Below are positions 28,001 to 41,919 of a DNA stretch of 64,000 nucleotides, in pieces. The position numbers were made by a program, and so were the translations under genes. Source of the DNA: Scortum barcoo (lineage: Eukaryota; Chordata; Actinopteri; Centrarchiformes; Terapontidae); assembly GCA_023238725.1 (NCBI GenBank), contig CM041553.1, positions 21,634,001 to 21,698,000 of the forward strand, given 5' to 3'. Each line of letters starts with the position of its first letter. Within the stretch, counting starts at the first letter, position 1. The notes below the pieces were generated by a model. It worked only from the letters and a program-made list of their open reading frames with translations, was not told the origin of the DNA and ran no database searches.

Positions 28001-31000
28001 CACCAGTAAATGCCATGAAGAAGAAGACTGCTTGCAGTAAATGTAAACAACAAGCAACATAAGTTGTATATAAAAAATATATAAAATTAGTTTTATATAT
28101 TTGCTTTGTGAATGTTTTAGAATAAAGGAAATGCACTCAACACATTTTAGGGTTAGGCCTCAAGGAAAGACACAGAGTGAGGAACGCTGAATGTAAACAT
28201 AACTTTTGTTTGTTTACAAGAAATCTCCATAGGGAACCTTTAAAGCAGCAAGGTGGTGAACAGTTTATCACCATTTAACTGTTGGCTTTAGGGTTCATGA
28301 TGAGTTTGGACTGAAACATTTGGTCAGCTGTCAGACCTGAACGGGAATATCACAAATCATGCAGTACTTTTAGCCCAGCATTATATGTACCAATAAAAAT
28401 CATTGTATTTATTAAAACTTTGGAAACAAGCTAATCAGACATTATGATTGTGCTGTGTGACAAGACTTAGTGGTGTTTAAAATAATCTAATCTAATCTAA
28501 ACATCGAGATTATCTTTATTATTCCCTAAAAATTGGAGGAATACTGAATTTAATCACAGGAAGTAATGAACCTATGCTTGTATAGACCATCAGCAGACAC
28601 GGCACTGCCTGCAGGGAGATCAAGGTATTGATCTATTGTGTAATTTCCTGAAACAAAGATAGGTAGCATGCTAAAAGTTCTCTAATTCCTAATACTTCTG
28701 AACAACCACTGCTGATACACTCACTCACTATAATTGGGACGGAAACAAAGGGATGCATTCTCCGAAGGAAGTATTCCCTATAGGTACACTACTCTGTCCT
28801 AACTTTTCAATTGTCTAATAAGCCAATTACTGCAACAGGCATACGACCCAATCAATCATAGTTAGGGAAGTGTTTGACAAAGTTGCAGAACTTGAGGGAC
28901 CAGTAGCTATCGCCGCTTCACTACTTCACATCAATCATCTCTCAAGTGATTTTTTGTTTTGTTTTTTGGATGCTTTTATCTAAACTGTTGTTGCAGATAA
29001 AATAATAGATTCAACCAATTTTCCTGTCAGTTCTAAATAATCAACCTTCATGTATCAGTATCCACTAATAATTAATAGAGCACATACACTCTTTCCTCTC
29101 TATTAATCTGCTGTTTTTTTGGTTTATCTGTCCTTGTTATTAGTTTTTTTTTTTCTCAGTGTAAGTGTTAACTGGCCACACATGCTTGGCTTAAAAACTC
29201 ATTTTAACCATGTATTGTACAGGTTATGTACAGAACACTTTACATGAACCACTCACCTTTACATAATCCTTAAAAAAATTCTATTCAGTCCATTAAAATG
29301 TTAAAAACGAGTTGTCGCAGTAACATATTTAGAATGAATTCACTGCTACATCTGCTCAATGACGTGTGTAGTTATTGAGCATACATAATTTTGACATAAG
29401 CAGTTGCAGAGATAAGCTGTTATGCGAGTCCACATAATAGATGGATACAATAAACGATTACACTTGCATACATGCATAGTAGTGTTCCTCACCCCCATCC
29501 ACTGTACTGTACTGAGAGCACAGGCATATGCCTCGAGGCATCCACCAACCATGTGCTTCATGTGTTCTGCAGGGAGAGAGGTACAATGAGGAGAAGGTGG
29601 TGGAGGGGAATAGACAAAGAAAAGGTGTGGAAAAGGGAGGTTTGAGTGAAGTGCTTGTGTCAGAGGCATACCATGTTGGTGTCAGTTCCACTCCTCTTCC
29701 TCCATGTTAAGAAGTTTCTCTCTCCCTCAGAGGGAAAACACACTAGCTGGCCCTTAGAGAGAGGGAGACGCAGAGAGAGAGAGAGATAAGAGTAATAGAA
29801 ATAATAGAAAGGCAAGTGCAGGTACAAGATTAGATAGAAAACCAGAAGTGGAGTGATAGATTTGCTAACATTTCATGCAGCAATAATGTCCAATTATATG
29901 GACATGGCGAGCTGAGTTCTGCATGTGCGCCATTTCCATTCAACCAAACAGCAGAGATCGTTCTCTGTGTTTTCGTGTCCCCTGTGACATTTGATTTAGT
30001 CCGTAGCTCACAGTTCAGAGAGAGTTGAAATGGCAAGTTATTGATCATAGAGCCCATCTCAAAATGCAGGCAAGTATCACAGTACTTGTTCAGGGAAAGA
30101 TCATTTATGGATAACTCTTCTTCCGCAAAGTAGTCAGTAGTCTGGCATTCTGGGATTTAAAAAACCACCCTGCAGCAGCTGATATCACTGAATAGCTACC
30201 CTCAAGCTGAGAGGGTGCAACTAATTAGTGAAATCACTTGATGTATTCATTAGGTGGAAGGAAAACCTGTATCTGCTCGGTCTGTTTTTGATCATCTACC
30301 CCTTCCCAATCAGCAGATCTTCTTTTCATTGCAAATAATTGGACATCACTAATGATTACATGACAGCAGTTTGACATGCTGTCTCCTCAGTTCTATTTAT
30401 TAAATTGATAAATTCTGTATTGTGTTGGTGGAGGTTTACATTCAGTAATTGTGGCAGTTAGAGCACATTAATGGGGAGGCTGGCGCCCACTCTCTGAGAC
30501 AGGTTGGGGAGTGGAGCTCATCGCCAAGCTGTACTCCTGGCGCGTGTTGTTCGACTAACCCCCATAGCCTGTCTGTGCACAGCCTGAAGAAGCAACAGGA
30601 AGCCGCTGTCTTGTGGCCTCACCACCTGGGATATTGGAGGCGTAATGAGCACAGGCAGCACCGGATATCTTCTGGGTGGTGATACAGGACTATTGGGTGC
30701 CATAGCCTATAATCCGAGTCTTTTGCTCCTTGAATACCAAAGTGAAAGTTTTGTTTTCTTACCTGGCATGAAGTCTAACCTGTTCAAGACAGATCAAGGG
30801 TGTCCTTTGTGCCCTCTGGACTCTTGGCTATTATGGCAAGCGAGGTGAATTGCTGTGGAAACTTCAGCTTGGGGACATTTTCGTGTCTTCCCTGCACATC
30901 GCAGACGGAGCTGTCTTTCAGGCTTCATCAGCCTGCGACCTCTGATGTACACTTGAGGTTTTTGCTGCTGAGTGTGAAGCGCCCAGGAAAAAGGGTTAGC

Positions 31001-31643
31001 ACCTTTAAATCTGAGGTCGTGCTTCTTTCACAGAACGAGGTGGCTTGCTGTGTTCAGATGAGAGGGGAGCAGCTGCATCGGGTGGAAAAAAATCTGAAAA
31101 CCCTGGGGTCATATTCACGAATGAGAGCAAAAGAGGCCGGGAGATTGGCGGGCGCTGTTTCCCGCTGTAATGTAAGTGCTGTAGAGGAGCGTGGCAGAAA
31201 CAAAGGAGCTAATCTGTAAGTGAGGCCTGTGTTCATGAGCTGGACCAAAAGAATAAAATTGTGGGTACATGCTTTAGAAGTGAAGGTTTTTCTGGAGGTT
31301 TGTTGGCCTCGCTCTTTGCAAGATCAGCCAGCATTGTTTACGTGGCCAGCCAGTGTGCGTCCTTGGTGCCTCTCATTGGCGTTGTCGCCTTGGAAGGGAG
31401 TCTATATAAGATAACAGAAAGCTGCTGTTATCAGACCCACTAGATCCCTGAAGTATAACTGGAGAAAGTTACCTGGGGAAAAGGCTCTCCTGTTTGTCAT
31501 ATTTACATATTTACATATTTACAAATTAATCACAATCCTGAACAGGATCAGCAGCTATAGAAAATTCTTAAATGGATGTTATCAGTTGTTTGTTACATGT
31601 GAATAATGTATGCAATAAGCTTTGCCAAATGCCAAATATAATA

Positions 31644-31708
<65 letters not shown>

Positions 31709-34700
31709 TTGACTTGATTATTTTCTTATGTTTGGTAGACTATATTATTACTTGTTTAACCAAACCAATAATTGATGCAATTAACTGGCACATGAATTGT
31801 GGATTACATCTGCAATAAATGTGTAGCTGGCAAATAGTGTCTGTGTTAAATGCAGTTTATTAAAGCTAATTAAAATTAAACATTATCATACGTGAGGCTC
31901 ATTAACATCAATCTTAATGTTACCTGCAGCACATAGCAGTGTGAATCAGCTATTACTGTAGCAGTGGCATTTTCAAGAACTGAAAAAAAAACAGATGCAA
32001 AGATGAAGAAAAGGCCACATAATGTGAGATAGAGTTCAACTAGACTACAAGTGAGAGAGTAAGAGAGGTGAAGACATGTTACTGAGGGTGGGCATCAGGA
32101 TTTATTTTCCTATTTTCATCCAGGTAAAGTTGAGTGAGTATGCATGTTATTTTTCATTAGATTGCCCCAGCCAGTCAATAATTCACACCAGCAACCTTTG
32201 AGTCATAGTCCCACTTCTCTGACCTCCATACAGAGCTCTGACTCACTTCACATAAAATGGTATTTCAATATCCAAATCAGGGGAATGTGCTGCACAAAAT
32301 GACTCTGTTTTCTGTAGAATCCATAAGACATATTTTAGACAACATGACAGAACAACCTTAATCTTTCTTTTATGTCATTTGAGATAAAATAATAGATAAA
32401 AACAGTTTTTTATGACACTTCAAATATATATTTTTTCATATTTCATTCTTCATTAGCACAGGTAGCTCAACATTCCTTGCCGAATGTTGTATTTTTAATA
32501 TTTTCACTTTTCATACACTCTGCCCTGGATGTGCTGCTGATGCTCCATCTGAGCTGCTTCCCTTGAACCATTAAATATTTTGTGCGCAGTCTCAATAAGA
32601 AAGCCTGAACAGCAGAGTTGTGATGAGATGAAGAGACAGAAACAGAGTGGTGCAAGGAGCGATAGAGTGAAGGAGAGAAGAGTTTTGTTGTGTTTCTGAG
32701 GTGATGCCCACTTTGGCAAGTCAAACTCCCTTCACTGCTCTGTTCTGCTCTGCTCTACTCTGCGTGGGTTGTTGCTGTATAAATAACACTCTCAGAGCAG
32801 ATCAGAGAGAGAAAGAGAAAGAGAGAGGATGAGGGAGGCAATAACGGCAGAGAAAGAGATGGTGAGGGAGACAGGGGAGGAGTGGGGGACACATGGGGGA
32901 AGCAAAGCGGGAGATGGAGAGAGAAAGAGAAGGATGGAGAAACACAGTTGATCAGAGTGATATTAGATGTTCAAGAGGAAGAGAGAGCGGAGCGAAAAGA
33001 ACTGGAGAGAGAGAGAGAGCAGATTGAGAGGGCTTGTAGAATAATTGAACCATATATGGTAACAGTTAAGTATGAGGCGATTTGAAAGGATGAGAGAGAA
33101 AGAGAGAGAGAGAGAAAAGAGAGAGAGAGGGAGCAAATGTGAGAGAGAAATGGATGTGAAGATGTACAGTACAAACCCTTCAAAGAGAAAGAGAGAGAGA
33201 GATTTTGTGTGTGGTGTCATGAGATGGCCTGTCTTAGGCGGTACTTGTATGACACCATCAGCGTTAGTCATGGGGGAAGATGATTAATAGTGTCAAGATA
33301 CTGCAGCAGCTCATCACTGCCAAACAGCAGATCTCAGATCATTTTGCTTACCTGCACAACAGTTAACTGTAGAAGAGAGCAGATTTTTTTTTAATGCAAC
33401 CACAACATATTGAATAAATACATACACAGTGACACATAGACACACACTCCCCCCTCCTTACCCCCTCACACAAAGAGTAGTGTGTGCTTTTCCAGTCATT
33501 CTAAATTCAACATCAGAAACTGTATAAGGCATTAGAAATAAATATATCTATATACAGAAATAATATATCTCGAATCTGCTGATTCCTTGGATTGACATTA
33601 AAGATGTTAAAGGCCTCGTTGAAAATCAGACGTGTTTTTATAGTAGCTGTTCTGAATGGCCAAACCCAAAGGCAGAGTGAAAATCCAGCTCTGTATAGAG
33701 AATGTAAAAATTTAAAAAGAGTGCTTGAGAGAGGAGTTCAAACCCTGGCTCCTCTCTCACCTCCACACAGCTGGCTAATCACGATGTGAAGTGGGTGTCG
33801 CTTGATGGTTTTGGAAAGTTGCAAAATGGTCCTTCCAATTTTGATGAAAAAAAAAATTACGTTTGTAATGATCTAAAATGATTAAAAAAAAAAGACTCAA
33901 GGCACCAAATAGAAATTGTATGTATACTATATATTTATATAATATAGACATCTAAAGTCAAAAGTAATGATTGCTGCAAAGTCTGGGTAGATTACAGATA
34001 TACAGTACAGCTTGAAGAGGAAATTCTTCATCAATTACACATGATGCTATAGTGGCTATGCCTAAACACACAGTAAACCACCAAGGGGCTGCAAAACAGG
34101 ATCGAAAATGACATGTATGAATAATGTAATGAGCTGTGTGTTATTATATATTATATTATATTATGAAGTATGTTATTACTTTGACCTGTCTGTAAATTTT
34201 TTTTTGACATTTACTTTCAACAGCCATCCTCCCAAATCACTGTCGGTATAGACACTAGAATGAAAAATATGTTAATGTGGCTTTTTCCTACGTACATTTC
34301 ATACACAGCTAATTGTTTGTGTCTTGGTCTTGAAACACATAAATTCCGGTCAGTCAGTATCATGTACAGCCACCAGCATATCTCTTCTCTGTGCATCTCT
34401 CCTGGAAGATGGCTTTGCTGAATGTGATAAGTGACAAAACAAAGACAGCTGACCTTTGCCAGACATATTGGGCGAATGTTACTTATTCACCCCTCCTTGA
34501 ACCGCCACCTTACTGTGGTGGAGGGGTTTGTGTGCCCGAATGATCCTAGGAGCTATGTTGTCGGGGGCATTACGCCCCTGGTAGGGTCTCCCATGGCAAA
34601 CAGGTCCTAGGTGACGGGCCAGACTAAGAGCGGTTCACAAGCCCATCATGAACAGAAGAACATCAAGGACCGTTACGTCGCCCGGATTGGCGTTACCGGG

Positions 34701-37700
34701 CCCCACCCTGGAGCCAGGCCTGGGGTTGGGGCTCGCAGGCGAGCGCCTGGTGGCCGGGTCTTTGCCCACGGGACCCGGCCGGGCTCAGCCCGAAATGGCG
34801 ACGTGGGCCCGCCTTCCAGTAGGCTCACCACCCGCAGGAAGGTCCATGAGGGGCCGGTGCAATGTGGTTTGGGTAGCAGTCGTGGCAGGGGGCCTCGACG
34901 ACCCAATCCCTGGACCAAAACTCTGGCAATAGGGACATGGAATGTCACCTCGCTGGGGGGGAAGGAGCCTGAGCTCGTGCAGGGAGGTTGAGAGGTACCG
35001 GCTAGAGATAGTCGGGCTCACCTCCACGCATAGCTTGGGCTCTGGAACCCAGCTCCTTGAGAGGGGCTGGACCCTCCACTACTCTGGAGTTGCCCAGGGT
35101 GAGCGGCGGCGAGCTGGTGTGGGCTTGCTTATAGCTCCCCAGCTCAGCCGCTTACATGTGTTGGAGTTCACCCCTGGTGAACGAGAGGGTCGCTTCCCTG
35201 CGCCTTCGGGTTGGGGAGGGGATAGGTCTCTTGCTGTTGTTTGTGCCTACGGGCCGAACAGCAGTACAGAGTACCCGGCCTTCTTGGAGTCCCTGGGAGG
35301 GGTACTTGATAGTGCTCCGACTGGGGACTCCATTGTTCTACTGGGGGACTTCAACGCTCACGTGGGCAACAACAGTGATACCTGGAGGGGCGTGATCGGG
35401 AGGAACGGCCTCCCCGATCTGAACCCGAGCGGTGTTCTGTTATTGGACTTCTGTGCTAGTCACAGTTTGTCCATAACGAACACCATGTTCGAGCATAAGG
35501 GTGTCCATCAGTGCACGTGGCACCAGGACACCCTAGGTCGGAGGTCGATGATCGACTTTGTTGTCGTTTCATCTGATCTCCGGCCGTATGTCTTGGACAC
35601 TCGGGTAAAGAGAGGGGCTGAGCTGTCAACCGATCACCACCTGGTGGTGAGTTGGATCCGCTGGCAGAGGAGGAAGTTGGACAGACCTGGCAGACCCAAA
35701 CGTATTGTGAGGGTCTGTTGGGAACGTCTGGCCGAGCCCTCTGTCAGGGAGGTCTTCAACTCCCACCTCCGGAAGAGCTTCTCACAGATTCCGAGGGAGG
35801 CTGGAGACATTGAGTCCGAGTGGACCATGTTCTCTGCCTCCATTGTCGACGCCATGGCAGTTCGAAGTTGTGGACGCAAGGTCTCTGGTGCCTGTCGTGG
35901 CGGCAACCCCCGAACCCGGTGGTGGACACCGGAAGTAAGGGATGCCGTCAGGCTGAAGAAGGAGTCCTATCGGACCATGTTGGCCTGTGGGACTCCTGAC
36001 GCAGTTGACAGGTACCGGCAGGCCAAGCAAGCCTTGCAGCCCGGACGGTCCTGGAGGCAAAAACTCGGGTCTGGGAGGAGTTCAAGTGGTGAGGCCATGG
36101 AGGAGGACTATCGGTCGGCCTCGAAGAGATTCTGGCAAACCGTCCGGCGCCTCAGAAGGGGGAAGCAGTACTCTGCCAACACTGTTTACAGTGCAGGTGG
36201 GGAGCTGTTGACCTCGACTGGGGACATTGTCGGACGGTGGAAGAAATACTTCGAGGATCTCCTCAATCCCACCGACTTGCCTTCCAATGAGGAAGCGGAG
36301 GCTGGGGTCTCTGAGGTGGACTCGTCCATCACCCAAGCCGAAGTCACTGAGGTAGTTCGTAAGCTCCTGCAGGTGGCAAGGCGCCGGGGGTGGATGAGAT
36401 CCGCCCTGAGTACCTCAAGTCTCTGGATGTTGTGGGGCTGTCTTGGCTGACACGCCTTTGCAACATTGCATGGAGGTTGGGGACAGTGCCTCTGGTGTGG
36501 CAAACTGGGGTGGTGGTCCCTCTTTTTAAAAAGGGGGACCGGAGAGTGTGTTCCAACTACAGGGGATCACACTTCTCAGCCTCCCCTGGGAAGGTCTACG
36601 CCAGGGTACTGGAGAGGAGAATTCGGCCGATAGTCGACCCTCGGATTCAGGAGGAACAATGCGGTTTTCGTCCTGGTCGTGGAACACTGGACCAGCTCTA
36701 TACCCTCCACAGGGTGCTTGAGGGTTTATGGGAGTTTGCCCAACCAGTCCACATGTGCTTTGTGGATCTGGAGAAGGCATTCGACCGTGTCCCTCGTGGT
36801 ATTCTGTGGGGAGTGCTCCGCGAGTATGGGGTCCGGGGGCCTTTGCTAAGGGCTGTTCGGTCTCTGTACGACCGGAGCAGGAGCTTGGTTCGCATTGCCG
36901 GCAGTAAGTCAGACCTGTTCCCAGTGCATGTTGGACTCCGGCAGGGCTGCCCTTTGTCACCGGTCCTGTTCATAATCTTTATGGACAGGATTTCTAGGCG
37001 TAGCCAGGGGCCGGAGGGAGTCCGGTTTGGGAACCACAGGATTTCATCTCTGCTTTTTGCATGGATGATGTTGTCCTGATGGCTTCATCATCAGGCCAGG
37101 ACCTTCAGCATGTACTGGAGCGGTTTGCAGCCGAGTGTGAAGCTGGCTGGGATGAGAATCAGCACCTCCAAATCCGAGGCCATGGTTCTCGACCGGAAAA
37201 GGGTGGCGTGCCCTCTCCAGGTGGGTGGAGAGGTCCTGCCTCAAGTGGAGGAGTTCAAGTATCTCGGGGTCTTGTTCACGAGTGAGGGAAAGATCGGAGC
37301 GTGAGATTGACAGGCGGATTGGTGCAGCGTCCGCAGTTATGCGGTCGGTGTACCGGACCGGACCGTCGTGGTGAAGAAGGAGCTGAGTCGAAAGGCGAAG
37401 CTCTCGATTTACCGGTCAATCTACGCTTCCCACCCTCACCTATGGTCATGAACTTTGGGTAATGACCGAAAGGACAAGATCATGGATACAAGCGGCCAAA
37501 ATGAGTTTCCTCCGTACAGGGTGGCTGGTAAGCGCTCCCTTAGAGATAGGGTGAGAAGCTCAGGTCACTCGGGAGGAGCTCGGAGTAGAGCCGCTGCTCC
37601 TTCGCATCGAGAGGAGTCAGCTGAGGTGGCTTGGGCATCTGTTTCGGATGCCCCCTGGACGCCTCCCTAGGGAGGTGTTCCAGGCATGTCCCACCGGGAG

Positions 37701-40700
37701 GAGGCCTCGGGGAAGACCCAGGACACGCTGGAGAAACTATGTCTCTCGGCTGGCCTGGGAACGCCTCGGGGTCCCCCCGAGAAGAGCTGGAGGAAGTGTC
37801 TGGGGTGAGAGAAGTCTGGGCATCTCTGCTCAGACTGCTGCCTCCGCGACCCGGTCCCGGACCAAGCGGATGAAGAAGATGAAGATGAAGATGAAGTTAC
37901 TTATTCAGTCTTGGACAATAGAGGTTTAGGCAGTAAATACTTATAGTGAGGGTGATATTAGACCTTTAAATTCTAACAGACTTAATTAGTGAATTGTAAA
38001 AGTGTATTTGTTCATATAGACTTGTTTGGAGGAAGGAATTTATAATGGCTATGTGGAGATTTTAGCAAAAATGAAACCATTTTTAATTACTCCCCAGCAG
38101 TGTGTAATTGTGTGCTTGTGTACAGAAGAAATTAGCAATATGGAGCAAAATGGCCTACCTCACTGCAGCAGTTTAATGATGGCCAGAGGTGTTGCTGGGC
38201 TAGCTGATGGTGATGCATCCTAGAACATTGTTCTGCAGACCAGTACTAATCAGCTGTTATTGGTACGAGGTTTGGAGTAATCTGAGAGAGGCCTACATCA
38301 ATACAGCCAGTTAATGATGGCCAGCGGTGCTACAAGCCCGACATGTCCTAAAAGATTGCATAGTTAGCTTAGATTATGCCCGCTCCTTATTAGTTTTACT
38401 GTAATAGATTGTGAAACTGTAATTATTGAAATGTTTAAATCCTGTGCAAATCAGTCTCATCTGTTTGAGGTTCAATCTTGACCTTTGCGTAACAAAATGG
38501 ATCTAACCTAAAAGATTTACTCGCCCTCTTGGAACGTTTAACTGCAACTCACTTGCAGTTGAATGTTGTCTCGGTGTTTTATCAGTATGGGGCGAAAAAA
38601 ATGGAACAACCAACTCAAATGTCATCTGATAATAGCAATCCAGTTCAAAGTGACACCACTATAATCTCAGTAATGGGTTTCCTGTGTGGCAGTCAGCAGA
38701 TTGTCGTTACACATGTACCGGAGGTGGTGAGATTTTTTTACCTTAAACACGAAGCACTGTAATTGTAATTGTCTCCTCACTGGTGCAGTGTTGAATTTTC
38801 TGGGTTTTAAAGTTGTGCTTTGACAGACCAGAGATTATCATGACATTTTCCATCGCGGCTACGAGAAGAGATTCTTTATCTTGTATGAGCGATCCATGAA
38901 ATAACACATGTAAAGTAAAACTAATCCGGTTTAAATAGTGTTATTGTTTGAGCAGCGTGGCTCGGCTCTTCTGCAGGGGCCAATTCAGTGCTAGTAAGTA
39001 AATACTTGTAGTAGCCAGCGTTTCCGAGCGCCAGTACTGGCAGATTGGTGCAAGGCAAGGCTAATGCAGGTGCCAAGTGGAGTGTTAAGTGCTAGCCATG
39101 TGACGCGGGCCTATGGCTCCTGTTGCTGTAATGAGAGCGGTTCGTTCTCGGTCTCGCCTGGCTGCTGCTAATTGCCTTAATTGAGAGAGTGACCTACATC
39201 TGAGGGAGGCTTCGGTGGATCAGCAGAACAGCTGGCAAACCTGCAGACCAAGGGGGGGGGGGGTGCGCAAAAAAAAAAAAGGATGAGATGGAACGAATGA
39301 GGGAGAAATTTGGAGAGACAGAAGTGGATGCAGTGGACAGAAAAATGTGGCTAGTCTGACTCTGAACAGATTGTTGAAATAAACTTTAAAGCGTGACAAG
39401 TCTTAATACTGTTTAAACTTCCCATTGTATTTGAATTTTTGTGCATACATGCTTGGCTGGATACACACGTCGTGATTTTTGGACCCAATTAAGCATCAAA
39501 TGTGCCATCAAAGCCAACTTAAGCAGTGGAAGGATAATGAGGGGGAGAGGGTGGAAACGAAGTGGAAGGATAAAAAGAGCAAGGAAAGGGACAGGAGGAG
39601 AAGGCTGGCAGTGACATCATGCTTTTAGAGCAGAGGCCGGCCCTCAGGCCAGTGCTGAATACACTCCTAACAGTCTTGTGTACTTCCCTTAGACTGAATT
39701 ATTCAACACACTCCTGATGGAGAGACTGACTGTGTGTGTGTGTGTCTCTGCATGTCTGGGTGCTGCAGTGCATGTGTGCATGTTTGTGCGTGCATGACTG
39801 CCTTCGTCTAGAGAGCAAGAGAGGAGAATATAAGTTCTGTGTGCATGTGTGTGAATGCAACTTTTCTTTGTTTGTGTGCTAAAAAGAGTGTGGGAGAGAG
39901 GGAGGCTGCGTGGAGTCGTTGAATGGGCTTGTGATGTGTGGGTGGCTGCTCAGTTTATGTGCATGTGGCGAAGTGTGCACACACGTCTGTCAAGTCTGTT
40001 GAAGTAAATGTGTATTCTCTGTGTTTCAGATTAGGTGGTTCTGCTAGTTTTTGTTCCTCGCCAAGAAAAGAAATAGCGCTCAGTCAATCCTCTTTCTTCC
40101 CCCAGTCTCACCAGACTGCTTGTCCACGTTCCTCCCCTCCAACACACACACACGCACACACAGTAACACACTGTCTCTCTCACTCTGTATTTTGGATTTT
40201 AAGCTGCAGTGCTCTTCTGTGTGCCCCCATTTCTTGTTTTTGTGCATGTGGGTGTGTGTGGTCTGTGGACTCTTTCTCCAAGTGTGTGTTTTTGCCAGGC
40301 TGCATTAGCTTCAGTGTGTGTGCGGACAGTGAGTGCTGGGGTTTGATCCTGTGCTAATGATCTCCCAGTGGCTCAAACTTCTGTAAAGTGTGTTGAGCAG
40401 GAAAGGGAGAAAGAGCAAGGCAGAGAGAGGAGGGAGAGGAGAGGAGAGGATGTGAAAGTGAACAGTGCAGTGATCATGATCATCACCATCCTTGTCATTA
40501 CCCCCCCACCCTCTTAATACGCACTCACTACGACGCTCTTGTAGAGTAACCCCCTAGTTAGCGGCGCACCAGAGCTTCCACCTATCGTGATCTGCACAGC
40601 TCTCCACTCGAGCAGGAGCAGCCACGTTGGCAAAGTTTGCATCGGGAGCTGCAGCATCAAACCGGCTGGTGACAGAAGGATGGAAGGAGGGGTGGATGGA

Positions 40701-41876
40701 TAGACAGATGGATATAGAGAGCCGGCATGTGATGTGTGTCATACTCGCACTCTCCTCAGCACACACATGCACACGGGGAAACGTCAGCTGCAGACAGTCA
40801 GATATTGGAGCTGAGCTTTTTTCTCTTGTTTCTTTTTATTGAATGTCACACAGAGGGGTTTTCTCGCATATCTCTCCCTCTCTCCTTCTTTCTGTCTGTC
40901 TCTCTATCTCTCTCAGTCACTCTCTCCTGCCTCCTCCCCTACGCTACCCCTGTCAACTCTCAGCTCATCTTCTTGCTTACATGGACTGTAATGCACTTTT
41001 GTTTTCTGAATGTGTTAGCACTTCCTCTACTTCCTCCCGCTTTCAGAGTCTTGCCTTACCTCTCCTCTCCTCCCTCCCCATCTGGAAAAGATCTGTCTCG
41101 CTAATAGGAGGCCTGGTAAATTAGCCCTTCTATCCTTCCTCTCTATCGCTCCTGTCTCCTCCCTTCTTCTCTCATCTATCTCTCCAAGCGTGCGCTGCCC
41201 AATAGAGCGCACTCATGCACACCCACAGACACACACATAAAAATACATGCGCGCAAGTACAGATTTGTCCCGTTTGTGTGTCTGTCTGTTTGTCTCCAGG
41301 TTGGGTACTGGCTAATAGGGCGTAGTAGGTAATGGCAGCCGTAGCCTATTATCTCTGCTCTGCTGTCTAATAGCCACTGGCTTTAAGCATCTGCCATGTA
41401 GCTGCTCTAACTCCCCCAATGGACACTTAGCAACTTAGCGCATACACTGATAGGCACACACACATATACACATGTACAACCCACCCCCACAGATGCACAG
41501 CAGAGATAATATACACACCGCCAAAAGTCATTTGTGCAATTGTGTGTGAGTCTGTGCACGTGTGGGTGCATGTTCAAGTGTGTGAGTGTGTGTGTGTGTG
41601 TGTGTGGTTATCACTTCTAACACACCATGCGCTGACATTCGGTATGCTCTCTTTTCCTCGGGGAGCAGTGCCTTCCCTTAATTAGTAAATTAAATAGATT
41701 TACATGTCTGATCTTTGACACACTGGCCACCCTTCACACACACACACACACACATGCACCTACATGCACACATCTGCCTGCGTGCGCTCAACCACGCAGC
41801 ACATCGACACCTATCCATTACCAGTGTGGTGGAATGCCAGAGCGGGAAGCAAACACAATCTGTGTTCAGGCGTGTC

Positions 41877-41919
<43 letters not shown>

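Noticed and set aside
32882..33287. Arg-Glu-rich open frames and Ser-Leu-rich complements
   Set aside because: Low-complexity product of the polypurine tract.
33725..33775. gagttcaaaccctgg resembling a tRNA B box
   Set aside because: No A box at the right distance and no cloverleaf; at most a SINE scrap.
34673..36973. Several minus-strand open frames over the GC-rich block
   Set aside because: Shadows of the Rex3 ORF; GC-rich DNA lacks stops on the complement.
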